This document shows, one piece after another, positions 35,724 to 44,085 of a stretch of DNA of 60,397 nucleotides. A model generated the notes under the pieces. It was not told where the DNA came from and searched no databases. It saw only the letters and a program-made list of their open reading frames with translations. How positions within the stretch are numbered: the stretch's first letter is position 1; every line of letters starts with the position of its first letter. The position numbers and the translations under genes were made by a program. The DNA comes from Leptolyngbya cf. ectocarpi LEGE 11479 (GTDB lineage: Bacteria; Cyanobacteriota; Cyanobacteriia; Phormidesmidales; Phormidesmidaceae), in contig NZ_JADEXP010000004.1 of NCBI RefSeq assembly GCF_015207065.1, positions 1 to 60,397 of the forward strand. The letters run 5' to 3'.

Positions 35724-36518
35724 ATGTCTACCAGTAACCTGACTCTCCATCGCTATAAGCGGACGGGCAAAGGGTACAACGAAGCTCTGGGTAATGGGGT
35801 GGAGCTTGCCCTGATGCTGATTCCTGCTGGGGAATTTATGATGGGGGCGGCAGAGGATGAGACTGATAGTCGCGATGACGAACGTCCTCTGCATTTGGTA
35901 AAGGTGCCACAGTTCCTGATGGGACGATATCCGGTCACCCAGGCCCAATGGAAGGCGGTGGCCGAATATGAACAAGTTGAGCGTAAGTTAGATCCTGATC
36001 CTTCTAGATTTAAAGGGGATAACCGTCCGGTGGAGCAGGTGTCTTGGTACGAGGCGGTAGAGTTCTGTAAGCGACTTTCGTCCAGGACAGGTCGGGAATA
36101 TGGATTGCCGAGCGAAGCAGAGTGGGAATATGCCTGTCGGGCAGAAACTGAGACACCGTTTCATTTTGGGAAGATCATTACAGTTGAAGTCGCTAACTTT
36201 TTCAGTAGTGATTCAAAGAGAGAATATAAAGGAGAGACTACACCTATAGATTATTTTGGTATAGCCAACGCTTTTGGCTTGTGTGATATGCATGGCAATG
36301 TATTGGAATGGTGCCAGGATCAGTGGCATGATAACTATGAGCAAGCACCGACCGATGGAAGTGCTTGGTTGAGCAGTGATGAGAGCGCTTCAAGTGTGCT
36401 ACGCGGTGGTTCCTGGTACCACTCTCCGGGGTATTGTCGCTCCGCCTCTCGTAGCTACTATGCGCCTGTTAACCGTCACTTCAGTATCGGTTTTCGAGTA
36501 GTATGTCATGCCCCGTAG
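35724..36518 (+). CDS. Stand-alone FGE-sulfatase-domain protein with DGR-like variable C-terminus
   Basis: This protein of about 264 residues is a single formylglycine-generating-enzyme-like domain: IPAGEFMMGAAEDE, GRYPVTQAQW, PVEQVSWYEAVEFC, LPSEAEWEYACRA, DMHGNVLEWCQD and GFRVVC. True FGEs use a copper-binding cysteine pair near RGGSFLC and YC. Here only the second Cys is kept and the first falls on a hypervariable residue, so enzymatic activity is unlikely and a ligand-binding role is more probable. The C-terminal 40 codons look like a diversity-generating retroelement variable region. The coding end is altered by a 23-base insertion, so the protein stops at CHAP, while its two paralogues continue four to five residues. 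ATG 35724 or GTG 35718 may be the start. Confidence 0.9.
   Translation: MSTSNLTLHRYKRTGKGYNEALGNGVELALMLIPAGEFMMGAAEDETDSRDDERPLHLVKVPQFLMGRYPVTQAQWKAVAEYEQVERKLDPDPSRFKGDNRPVEQVSWYEAVEFCKRLSSRTGREYGLPSEAEWEYACRAETETPFHFGKIITVEVANFFSSDSKREYKGETTPIDYFGIANAFGLCDMHGNVLEWCQDQWHDNYEQAPTDGSAWLSSDESASSVLRGGSWYHSPGYCRSASRSYYAPVNRHFSIGFRVVCHAP
36402..36515 (+). other. DGR-like variable region, copy A
   Basis: The invariant scaffold RGGSW, P, CRSASR, R, GFRVVCHAP is interrupted by variable codons tac cac tct, ggg tat, agc tac tat gcg cct gtt aac and cac ttc agt atc. The same columns vary in copies B (43066) and C (43957), while scaffold codons hardly change. Most variable codons can be derived from AAC, AAT or AGG by changing A only, as expected of adenine-directed mutagenic retrohoming. 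Some third-base c/t differences do not fit. Confidence 0.7.
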
Positions 36519-36538
36519 GCGTTAGCCTTCTCGAAGAG
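36516..36538 (+). other. 23-base insertion at the 3' end of copy A
   Basis: Against the matching ends of copies B and C, 23 extra bases (starting TAGGCGTTAGCC) sit directly after the CCG codon. They introduce the stop codon. Without them the frame would read through ACT-CTT to a TAG/TAA pair aligned with the other copies. Confidence 0.6.
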
Positions 36539-36610
36539 TGGACTCTTTAGTAACACTCTTTCTCTTTTACTCTTTTACTCTCTTTGGTTCGTGGCGCCTC
36601 GATTTTTTGG
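36539..36610 (+). repeat. Conserved 3' flank of variable region, copy A
   Basis: This pyrimidine-rich segment (ACTCTTTAGTAACACTC, CTTTTACTC, TCTTTGG, CGCCTCGATTTTTT) is closely matched downstream of the other two FGE genes at 43180-43252 and 44071-44140. Conservation of noncoding sequence beyond the stop suggests a functional homing or initiation signal, or recent segmental duplication. Confidence 0.65.
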
Positions 36611-36629
36611 CTAGGAGATTGTTCTAACG

Positions 36630-37184
36630 TTAATGCCCTTTAGCTAAGTCAGCATAATCTGCGATCCTGAGTCCTAAAATGATCAGAAAAATCGCCTCAA
36701 TTGCCGAGAGGATGATGGTAAAAGCCGATACTGTTGAAGCTAGGATCCAGAAAACAATCAGAGCCATGAGTCCTGAAACTACAAAGGTAATTTGGTCGAT
36801 GACGAGTTGAGTATACTTCCGGCGTTTGCGACGTGGGTCATCGCGGTGGGCTGTTTCCCAGCCAAATAGATACTGCTCGTCAGCTGAGCCGCCGATGAGG
36901 TCGGATATGCGTTTTTCAAGGGTGTGTCGGACGTAGCGACCGATGGCTGATATTTTTTCGTCGTTGATCAGGTAGGTCCAGCCCATGACGAGGCATACCC
37001 AGGGAATGACTAGAAAGGCATTGTAGCCTTGGGTATTTGTGAAGGCAAAGGATGCGATCGCACCAAAAAGCCCCAGCGTAACGTACAGCAGATTATCTCG
37101 GAAGCCAATCCGCATGCTTTGTTCGGCTTTTAGGACTCTGTACTCGTCCATTAAAATTTGTAGGGTCTGCTCGTTGCGGTCCAT
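36630..37184 (-). CDS. Four-helix membrane protein divergent from the conflict system
   Basis: This 184-residue protein has two helical hairpins. Helices 1-2 lie at about residues 30-70 (LLYVTLGLFGAIASFAF, FLVIPWVCLVMGWTYLI). A charged cytoplasmic middle follows (about 72-125, including HRDDPRRKRRK), then helices 3-4 at about 130-178. The start MDRNEQTLQILMDEYRVLKAEQ is amphipathic. I cannot assign a named family. Its promoter region is shared with the nucleosidase-VMAP gene (144 bases between the starts), and it sits between two FGE genes, so a membrane effector or immunity-like role in the same system is plausible but unproven. Confidence 0.7.
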   Translation of the reverse strand: MDRNEQTLQILMDEYRVLKAEQSMRIGFRDNLLYVTLGLFGAIASFAFTNTQGYNAFLVIPWVCLVMGWTYLINDEKISAIGRYVRHTLEKRISDLIGGSADEQYLFGWETAHRDDPRRKRRKYTQLVIDQITFVVSGLMALIVFWILASTVSAFTIILSAIEAIFLIILGLRIADYADLAKGH

Positions 37185-37328
37185 GGGCTTAGAAACGTAG
37201 GATGTGTCAGATTAATTGTGTCGATTCATTGTGAAAGCTAAGCGATTTCACTGAAAATTTCCAGAATCTGGGTAAGTTGCGTTGTATCGACCAAAATAGA
37301 TGTGACTCAGATTATTCGTTAGCAAGCA

Positions 37329-39293
37329 ATGGCTCAAGACAACCTGCGTGCAGTCATTCTTACGGCAATATCCACTGAATTTAAGGCCGTCAGGACATTT
37401 CTGTCCGATAGCCAGCAGGTTAAGCACCCAGAAGGTAACGTTTATCAAAAGGGCATCTTCAAAGCTAACAATCGAACTTGGACAGTTGGTATCGCACAGA
37501 TTGGCAAAGGCGATGCTGTTGCCTCATTGCAGACCGAGAGAGCTATTTCATACTTTGACCCTCACGTGATTTTTTTCGTTGGGGTTGCAGGAGGTCTGAA
37601 GGACGTGGATATCGGCGATGTCGTCGTATCTACCAAAATATATGGCTATGAATTTGGCAAAGCTGAAAAAGCCTTTAAAACCCGCTCCGAAATAGGGCTG
37701 AGTGCTTTTGCATTGGAGGAATTAGCTAACGCAGAGGTCAATAGCGAGCAACCAGCTTGGCTAGAACAATTGAAACCTGCTTCTAATCCCTTGCCCAACG
37801 CATACGTTGGCCCGATTGCTGCCGGAGAAAAAGTAATTGCATCTAAAGAGTCCAGCGTATATCAACTGCTATCTGCTCATTACAGTGATGCCCTTGCTGT
37901 AGAAATGGAAGGCTTTGGCTTTTTACTGGCAGTGCAAAAACGCCAGCGACCGGTCTCAGCTATTGTGGTACGAGGCATTTCTGATCTGCTCGAAAATAAA
38001 AATGATGATCCGAATCAACCATCAGAAAAAATAAGGCAAGCGATGGCATCGCGTCATGCCAGTGCTTTTGCTTTTCAACTTCTGGCAAACTTTGAACCCC
38101 ATGTCAGTTTCGTGGGACCTCAACCTGTCTTACGTAAGGTCGAGTCTGAGGTGTGGGATGAATTATTTTCGTATTTTCAAGAGTCAGAATTACCGATCAT
38201 TGCCCCATTGTGTCAGGAGGCGTTTGAGGATGTGTTGACACCAGAGCAACGGGACCCGTATCCAGAATTGAGTCAATTGGATACCCTGCAAAAACTACGC
38301 ACTGTCTTTGAGCGTAGAGATGATCTATCGCTTGGGGTCACTTGGGTGAGACGTGTGATTCATGAGTTTGAAAATTCGTCTGAGGAAGTAGAGGCACTAT
38401 CTGGGTTACATGCCCTTCAAGGTTGGTACAATATTCGTAAACCCTCTCAACCGGAGGCTGAACCCGAAAAAAAGTCTCCAGGCTATCTTCTCATTGCCCT
38501 CGATCCTCAAGATGACGAAGATAATGTAGCGTTTACGGCTGAACTTCATAACTCTGATGGCACCATTGACACCAGCCTTGTACCTCCAGGGGCAAAATGT
38601 TCTATAGATCAGCCGTCAAAGCACTTGTCTAAGGCTATTAACAAGGCTGGCAGAGATGTCAAAACAGTTGAATTCTTTTTGTCTTGGCAGCATTTTGATA
38701 GGCCGGTACATGAGTGGCAAATTCCAAGAGGTATGGGACAGTCTCAGCCACTAAAATGGATTAGAAGTACGTTAGTTCGCTCTCTGGATCGTCTGACCCA
38801 AGACGATGACGAATTAGTAGATGAATGGCTCGATAACCTGCAAGATCGTTGGAAACGTTTGCAAGATTCGGGTGCTGTAAAATTAGGTGATTATTGCCAT
38901 GAGGTTGAGGGATTAGACTGCCAAGCATTGGGCACAAACTTATTACAGCAATCTCGATATCTAATGCTCAAGTTCTTATCCGTACTACCCGAAGATCGTG
39001 ACGATTTACGGCAACTCCTTGGCATACTACTTGAGTCCGGAATACCTATCTGGTGCTGGTTATACAATGATTATGCAGATACTAAAGAACTGTCAGAAGC
39101 TATTGATAAGCTCTTAGCCTTAGAGAATCTTCAAGAACCTGCCACCCTAGCTAATGCTATGCGTGAGGAACGTGGCAATAATTTGCCTGATTTAGGCTTA
39201 CTATGCGATTGTCCGGCTCGGTTACCAGTTTTGGTGGACTGGAAAAACGGTCGTCTGCGTCAGCCTACTGTCGAGTCCCCTATGTCTGCTTAG
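37329..39293 (+). CDS. VMAP protein with N-terminal MTA/SAH nucleosidase-like (PNP/UDP) domain
   Basis: This is a 654-residue fusion. Residues about 5-255 are a purine nucleoside phosphorylase/MTAN fold: [17 protein letters not shown], then VEMEGFGF and VRGISDLLE. Residues aligned by eye with the E. coli MTAN catalytic set (E12, E174, D197) are E17, E194 and D219, so the enzyme looks active. Residues about 280-375 are a helical middle region. About 390-650 is a VMAP-C-type domain with [17 protein letters not shown] and [12 protein letters not shown]. In vWA-MoxR ternary conflict systems (Aravind group), VMAP carries an N-terminal effector or adaptor that is held inactive until the ATPase-vWA pair responds. 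The MoxR gene begins four bases after the stop. Confidence 0.85.
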   Translation: MAQDNLRAVILTAISTEFKAVRTFLSDSQQVKHPEGNVYQKGIFKANNRTWTVGIAQIGKGDAVASLQTERAISYFDPHVIFFVGVAGGLKDVDIGDVVVSTKIYGYEFGKAEKAFKTRSEIGLSAFALEELANAEVNSEQPAWLEQLKPASNPLPNAYVGPIAAGEKVIASKESSVYQLLSAHYSDALAVEMEGFGFLLAVQKRQRPVSAIVVRGISDLLENKNDDPNQPSEKIRQAMASRHASAFAFQLLANFEPHVSFVGPQPVLRKVESEVWDELFSYFQESELPIIAPLCQEAFEDVLTPEQRDPYPELSQLDTLQKLRTVFERRDDLSLGVTWVRRVIHEFENSSEEVEALSGLHALQGWYNIRKPSQPEAEPEKKSPGYLLIALDPQDDEDNVAFTAELHNSDGTIDTSLVPPGAKCSIDQPSKHLSKAINKAGRDVKTVEFFLSWQHFDRPVHEWQIPRGMGQSQPLKWIRSTLVRSLDRLTQDDDELVDEWLDNLQDRWKRLQDSGAVKLGDYCHEVEGLDCQALGTNLLQQSRYLMLKFLSVLPEDRDDLRQLLGILLESGIPIWCWLYNDYADTKELSEAIDKLLALENLQEPATLANAMREERGNNLPDLGLLCDCPARLPVLVDWKNGRLRQPTVESPMSA

Positions 39294-39297
39294 TGCT

Positions 39298-40501
39298 ATG
39301 TCTGACTGGAAATTTTTTACGGGGGGTCTCAATACAGATGATCATCCCCAACAAAGTCCACTGGAGCCCATCACTGAGCGGCCTGCTTGGCGGCAGTTTA
39401 TGTCGACAGCAGATTTCAATACCGATTGGCGTGAGGCGAGCCAGACACGTTGGACTGAGCTACGGAGTGAGCAACGGTTAGATACTCGGTCTCGGGAACG
39501 AGGACAAAGCTTTCGCATTCGGCAGGCAGGCCAATCGGAAATTCTGACAGCCGTTAACTCAGCGTTAGCCTTACGACGCCCGCTTTTGATTACAGGCAAT
39601 CCAGGATCGGGCAAAACGTCGCTGGCCTACGCCATTGCCTACGAACTTCAACTAGGGCCAGTGCTACTGTGGCCCATTACCACTCGGGCAAAATTATTCA
39701 GATGCACTGTACCAGTATGATGCCATTGCCCGTCTGCAAGACACCCAATTTGATAAATCGGAACTAGAACTCCAAATTTTGTTAGCTCAGGCTGATAACA
39801 AGACACCAGATCGCCAAAAAATAGACGAACTCAAACAGGGGCGTAGTCTGGGAGACTACATTCAGCTCGGCCCTGTAGGAACAGCATTTTTACCCTCCCA
39901 TTTGCCTCGGGTGCTGTTGATTGATGAAGTAGACAAAAGCGAACTGAATTTGCCCAACGATCTGCTCAATTTGTTCGAGGAAGGCAGCTATGAAATTCCT
40001 GAACTCGTCCGCCAAAAGAGTGATGAGCGGGTATCGGTCAGAACGGCAGACGATCAGTTACCTGCAGGCATTGTAAAGGGCAGGGTCACCTGTTACGAAT
40101 TTCCCCTAGTAATTATGACCAGTAATGGAGAGCGAGACTTTCCGCCTGCATTTCTAAGACGCTGTTTGCGTATCAATATGCCGGATCCTGACAACAGCGA
40201 TGTTCTAGAAAAAATTGTGGGAGCCCACTTTCAGCGTGGAGATAAAGCAAAAACCAACTGGAACCAGCTTAAAGAGCAGATAAATCCCCTTATTGTTGAA
40301 TTTGCTAATGATTTGAAGCGAAAAAAGGCTTCTATGGCAACGGATCAGCTGCTGAATCTGGTCTATATGGTACGTCAGTGCCAGCTCACAGCAGCAGAAG
40401 TGCTCGAACAGGATAATAATGAAGATGCCAAAGATACCGAATTAGAGATGATCAAAGGTATTTTGCTGCGCCGTTTGACCGGTGATATGGGTGGCAAATG
40501 A
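39298..40501 (+). pseudogene. MoxR-type AAA+ ATPase, split by a one-base frameshift
   Basis: The first frame (39298-39720, 140 codons) carries Walker A (GNPGSGKT, residues 100-107) and goes out of frame at an AAAA run (39690-39693). Dropping one A joins GCA to AAT-TAT-TCA and continues in the frame of the second part (39779-40501), which has Walker B (VLLIDEVDKSE), sensor 1 (VIMTSNGERDF) and the FLRRC arginine. The joined product would be about 400 residues, normal for MoxR ATPases of ternary conflict systems. Nothing else is damaged, so this is a recent mutation, a sequencing error in a homopolymer, or conceivably phase variation or slippage. Its ATGA stop/start overlap with the next gene shows an intact operon. 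Confidence 0.85.
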
Positions 40502-43194
40502 ATACGGAACGGTTTGTCGAAGCCCTGGGTGAGTATGCGCTGAATCCGACTGAGATTGCGGATATTCTCTGGCTGGCTCTGCAACAACCACGTATAGATG
40601 TTGAACCGGTCCCTGAAGAAAAGGACTTGCCTACAGCTGATGACGCGGATACGGAGACATTAGACACTAGTACGCCACCAGCTGATCCTCCCGAGGAGGA
40701 TGACAATGGGGATGATGATGAACAAGCCAATGATAAATCTGCCGATATTGCATCAGTTCCTCCAGGTACGCTACCACGCGAGGCTTTGCCCATTTCTGTA
40801 CCTGATGCTGGACTTTTAGAAGAAACACTACCATTGGTACGGGCTCTAAGACCGCTACTCAAGCAAATTGAGTCTGAGACCGTTAGCCATGTGGATGAAG
40901 CCGCTACCGTCGATCACATCGCGGAAACTGATATTTGGTCACCGATTCTTGAATGCGATCGCGAACCCTGGTTTGAGGTAGCCCTGGTGATTGATGGCAG
41001 TGCTGGCATGGCCCTATGGCAACGGTTAATTCAAGATATTCAGCGACTGTTGCGGTGTTATGGGTCATTTCGTGACTTTCGTGTGTGGGAACTGGTGTTC
41101 AAAGATGGACAGGTGGGAATATGTGCCTTGCCTGACGGCTCTGTGCGAAGTCCCAGGGCCTTACTTTCCCCTAACGGTTGCCGGTTAACCCTAGTGTTTA
41201 GTGACTGTACAGCAGACTACTGGTGGAATGGCTCTTTGCAACCCGTATTGGCCCTATGGGGGCAGTCAATGCCAACTGCCATTTGGCAGGTACTACCTGA
41301 CTGGATGTGGAAACGAACTGCCCTGGGAGTTGGTGAATATGTGGCTATACGTAATCGTATTCCAGGGGCTACAAATCACGACTTAAAGCCGACGTATTTA
41401 TCGCTGCGATCGCCACGCTTAGCGAAACAGAGTATAGATAGTACGCCAGCTTCTGAGGCTGCTATCTGTCTACCAGTGATTACGACAGAGCCGTCATCGA
41501 TTGGGGCCTGGAGTCGCATGCTATCAGGCGATCGACGTCAATCAACACCAGGGTTTGTCTTACCTGCCTCGGGGTGGGAGCAGGTGAGTGAGCGCTTAGC
41601 CAATGACTCAGATGAGCGCTTAAAGCAATTTCGACTGCGAGCTACACCGGAGGCTCGACGTCTGGCAGCCTTGTTATCGGCAGCCCCGGTGATCACCCTG
41701 CCGGTGATGCGTCTGATTAAAGCGGCTATGTTAAAAGAGTCATCATCGCCATTGCCAGTAGCGGAGGTGTTTTTAGGGGGATTACTACAGCGATCTACTG
41801 ACCAGTCTGATATAGATAATGCAGAGTTAGTACAATACGACTTTTCCAGCGAAACCCGAGACAGTCTATTGGATATCCTGCCACCAGTAGAAGCCATCCA
41901 GGTTATTGATGCGGTATCTGAGCATGTGGCGGAGCGATTGAACTATACCCTGGCCGATTTTCGAGCCCTGTTGTTATCGCCGGAGCTAAGGGCTGAGGCT
42001 GATCAGTATGGTCTCAAAACGTTTGCTAAGGTTACGGCCCAGATTCTGCGCACCTTAGGCAGTGAGTATGCAGAATTAGCTAGGCGTCTGGATCCTAAGC
42101 CCCTTCAAGAACCTGGTATTGAGAAAGAGTGGCCTGACTTTGAGCTGCAAAACGTTGAATACGAGGTTGCTGAGTTCCTAGATTTTCCAGCACTGCAAAC
42201 CCTGGAGTATGAAACAGTACAACTTCAACTAGAGGAGGAACCAGGCTTTCCACCGCTACAGGCTAAGGAAGTGGACGTGGTCACCATTGTTCTAGAAAAA
42301 CCGACGGGGGCCATTCCCGATACAGAGATTAAAGCCTTTAGCTTCGATGTTGCCACCGTTGAACGTAAGGGGCTAATCCGGTGGCAATGGGAGGTTCGTA
42401 CTGAGAAACGGCAGGCTGAGCGATATCGCGAACGATTAGACAATGATGTGTTCATCAAGATGGTGGCGATTCCGGCAGGTAGCTTTGTGATGGGTTCACC
42501 TGGTGATGAGCCAGAAAGCTCTAAGCAAGAAGGGCCACAGCACGATGTGAGGGTCAAGGAGTTCTTTATGGCGCAATATCCCGTTACCCAGGCTCAATGG
42601 CGCTTTGTGGCCAGGTTACCCCAGATTGAATGGACTTTAGAGGCTGAGCCTGCAAATTTTAAGGGAAGTAATCGCCCGGTCGAGCGCGTTTCTTGGTATG
42701 AATCCGTGGAATTTTGCCAGCGGCTGTCAGCCCATACGAGGCGTGCATATGAGCTACCCACAGAAGCAGAGTGGGAATATGCTTGTCGGGCAGGGACTAT
42801 CACACCATTTCATTTTGGAGACATGATTACCACCGATATTGCTAACTACAATGGGAATCGTGTCTATAACGATGGCCTTCAGGGGCGATATCGAGCACAA
42901 ACCACCCATGTCCAGCAGTTTAAGGTGGCTAATGCCTTTGGCCTGTACGATATGCATGGGAATGTATGGGAGTGGTGCCAGGACCATTGGCATACCAATT
43001 ACGAAGGAGCCCCGACTGATGGCAGTGCTTGGTTAACCAACAACAAAAAATCTAAGTGTATAGTACGCGGCGGCTCCTGGTTTAACGATCCGCGGTTTTG
43101 TCGCTCTGCATCTCGCAACGCCAGAACGACCGACGACCGGTATAACCCTGTTGGTTTTCGAGTAGTATGTCATGCTCCGAGGACTCTTTTGTAA
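40498..43194 (+). CDS. vWA-FGE fusion protein of the ternary conflict system
   Basis: This is an 898-residue protein. Residues 1-40 are helical, and 40-85 are an acidic low-complexity linker. About 155-340 form a vWA-like domain with a degenerate metal site (VIDGSAGM in place of DxSxS), resembling the SAV_2336-type proteins. A helical region follows with FRLRATPEARRLAALLSAAPVITLPVMRLIK (split FRLRATPEARRLAALL, SAAPVITLPVMRLIK). Residues about 650-893 are a full FGE-sulfatase/C-type-lectin-like domain (IPAGSFVMGSPGDE, RVSWYESVEFC, DMHGNVWEWCQDHW). Its end is a DGR-like variable region. Family knowledge: the vWA partner recognises the trigger and works with MoxR. Here a diversifiable receptor head is built into it (inference). 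It overlaps the MoxR stop by four bases and precedes another FGE gene by 60 bases. Confidence 0.88.
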   Translation: MNTERFVEALGEYALNPTEIADILWLALQQPRIDVEPVPEEKDLPTADDADTETLDTSTPPADPPEEDDNGDDDEQANDKSADIASVPPGTLPREALPISVPDAGLLEETLPLVRALRPLLKQIESETVSHVDEAATVDHIAETDIWSPILECDREPWFEVALVIDGSAGMALWQRLIQDIQRLLRCYGSFRDFRVWELVFKDGQVGICALPDGSVRSPRALLSPNGCRLTLVFSDCTADYWWNGSLQPVLALWGQSMPTAIWQVLPDWMWKRTALGVGEYVAIRNRIPGATNHDLKPTYLSLRSPRLAKQSIDSTPASEAAICLPVITTEPSSIGAWSRMLSGDRRQSTPGFVLPASGWEQVSERLANDSDERLKQFRLRATPEARRLAALLSAAPVITLPVMRLIKAAMLKESSSPLPVAEVFLGGLLQRSTDQSDIDNAELVQYDFSSETRDSLLDILPPVEAIQVIDAVSEHVAERLNYTLADFRALLLSPELRAEADQYGLKTFAKVTAQILRTLGSEYAELARRLDPKPLQEPGIEKEWPDFELQNVEYEVAEFLDFPALQTLEYETVQLQLEEEPGFPPLQAKEVDVVTIVLEKPTGAIPDTEIKAFSFDVATVERKGLIRWQWEVRTEKRQAERYRERLDNDVFIKMVAIPAGSFVMGSPGDEPESSKQEGPQHDVRVKEFFMAQYPVTQAQWRFVARLPQIEWTLEAEPANFKGSNRPVERVSWYESVEFCQRLSAHTRRAYELPTEAEWEYACRAGTITPFHFGDMITTDIANYNGNRVYNDGLQGRYRAQTTHVQQFKVANAFGLYDMHGNVWEWCQDHWHTNYEGAPTDGSAWLTNNKKSKCIVRGGSWFNDPRFCRSASRNARTTDDRYNPVGFRVVCHAPRTLL
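43066..43179 (+). other. DGR-like variable region, copy B
   Basis: It has the same scaffold as copies A and C with variable codons ttt aac gat, cgg ttt, aac gcc aga acg acc gac gac and tat aac cct gtt. Just upstream, between TGG-TTA and CGC-GGC, a further nine codons are variable and A-rich (acc aac aac aaa aaa tct aag tgt ata). Confidence 0.7.
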
Positions 43195-43252
43195 TCCTTT
43201 TTCTCTTTTTACCCTCTTACTTTCTACGGTGCGGAGCGCCTCGTTTTTTGAG
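43180..43252 (+). repeat. Conserved 3' flank of variable region, copy B
   Basis: The coding tail AGG-ACT-CTT-TTG-TAA is followed by a pyrimidine-rich stretch ending GCGCCTCGTTTTTTG, which parallels the flanks of copies A and C base for base over much of its length. Confidence 0.65.
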
Positions 43253-43254
43253 TT

Positions 43255-44085
43255 ATGGCCACATTGTCAGAACAACCCAAAATTTCTTATGACCGACGCC
43301 GAGAAACGATCCAGTTCTTTGCCGAAGTCCTAGATGAAAACCTGAACATAGAGATGGTGCAGATTCCAGCAGGCACATTTACGATGGGTTCTCCAGAGGA
43401 TGAACTAGAGCGATTCAACAGCGAAGGGCCACAGCATAATGTGACGGTTAAGGAATTCTTTATGGGACAATATCCTGTCACCAAAGCTCAATGGCGGTTC
43501 GTGGCCGGGTTGCCCCAGATTGAGCAAACTCTGGAGATCGATCCTTCTAACTTCAAGGGGGATAACCTGCCAGTGGAGCAGGTGTCCTGGTATGACGCTG
43601 TAGAGTTCTGTAGGCGGCTGTCAGCCCATATGGGACGTGAGTATGGGCTACCCACAGAAGCAGAGTGGGAGTACGCTTGTCGAGCAGGCACCACCACCCC
43701 ATTTCATTTTGGGCAAATGATCACGACCCAAGTGGTTAACTACGCTGGCGCTTCCTACGCAGGTGGACCAGAAGGTGAATTCAGGGAAAAAACTACCCCT
43801 GTTGATCACTTTGGTATAGCGAATGCCTTTGGTCTGTGTGATATGCATGGGAATGTGTGGGAGTGGTGCCAAGACCATTGGCATGACAATTACAAAAGAG
43901 CCCCGACTGATGGCAGTGTTTGGTTAACTAGTGAGATTAGTTCTAGTCGTGTAGTACGCGGCGGCTCCTGGAACGACACTCCGAGGAATTGTCGCTCCGC
44001 TTCTCGCAACCTTGATGCGCCCGACCTCCGCTTCAACGATATCGGATTTCGCGTAGTATGTCATGCCCCGAGGGCTCTTCAGTAA
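43255..44085 (+). CDS. Stand-alone FGE-sulfatase-domain protein with DGR-like variable C-terminus
   Basis: This 276-residue single FGE-like domain (IPAGTFTMGSPEDELER, GQYPVTKAQW, PVEQVSWYDAVEFC, LPTEAEWEYACRA, DMHGNVWEWCQDHW) is very similar to the C-terminal domain of its upstream neighbour. The short N-terminus (ATLSEQPKISYDRRRETIQF) resembles the segment preceding the FGE domain in the vWA fusion, suggesting it arose by duplication of that domain. As in the other copies, the first catalytic-cysteine position of FGE is replaced (here Asp within NDT) and lies in the hypervariable block. It is the last gene of the apparent operon. Confidence 0.92.
   Translation: MATLSEQPKISYDRRRETIQFFAEVLDENLNIEMVQIPAGTFTMGSPEDELERFNSEGPQHNVTVKEFFMGQYPVTKAQWRFVAGLPQIEQTLEIDPSNFKGDNLPVEQVSWYDAVEFCRRLSAHMGREYGLPTEAEWEYACRAGTTTPFHFGQMITTQVVNYAGASYAGGPEGEFREKTTPVDHFGIANAFGLCDMHGNVWEWCQDHWHDNYKRAPTDGSVWLTSEISSSRVVRGGSWNDTPRNCRSASRNLDAPDLRFNDIGFRVVCHAPRALQ
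43957..44070 (+). other. DGR-like variable region, copy C
   Basis: Variable codons are aac gac act, agg aat, aac ctt gat gcg ccc gac ctc and ttc aac gat atc, set in the same invariant scaffold. This copy keeps the most AAC/AAT/AGG codons, so it looks closest to a presumed template. Confidence 0.7.

Noticed and set aside
39779-40501. Second half of MoxR as an independent gene
   Set aside because: It lacks Walker A and has no ribosome binding site, and the upstream bases encode a continuous AAA+ sequence once one A is removed.
35724-44085. A reverse transcriptase or template repeat inside the conflict region
   Set aside because: I checked both strands and all intergenic gaps for the GTATGTCATGC end of the scaffold and for RT-like frames. 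Only the three coding copies were found.
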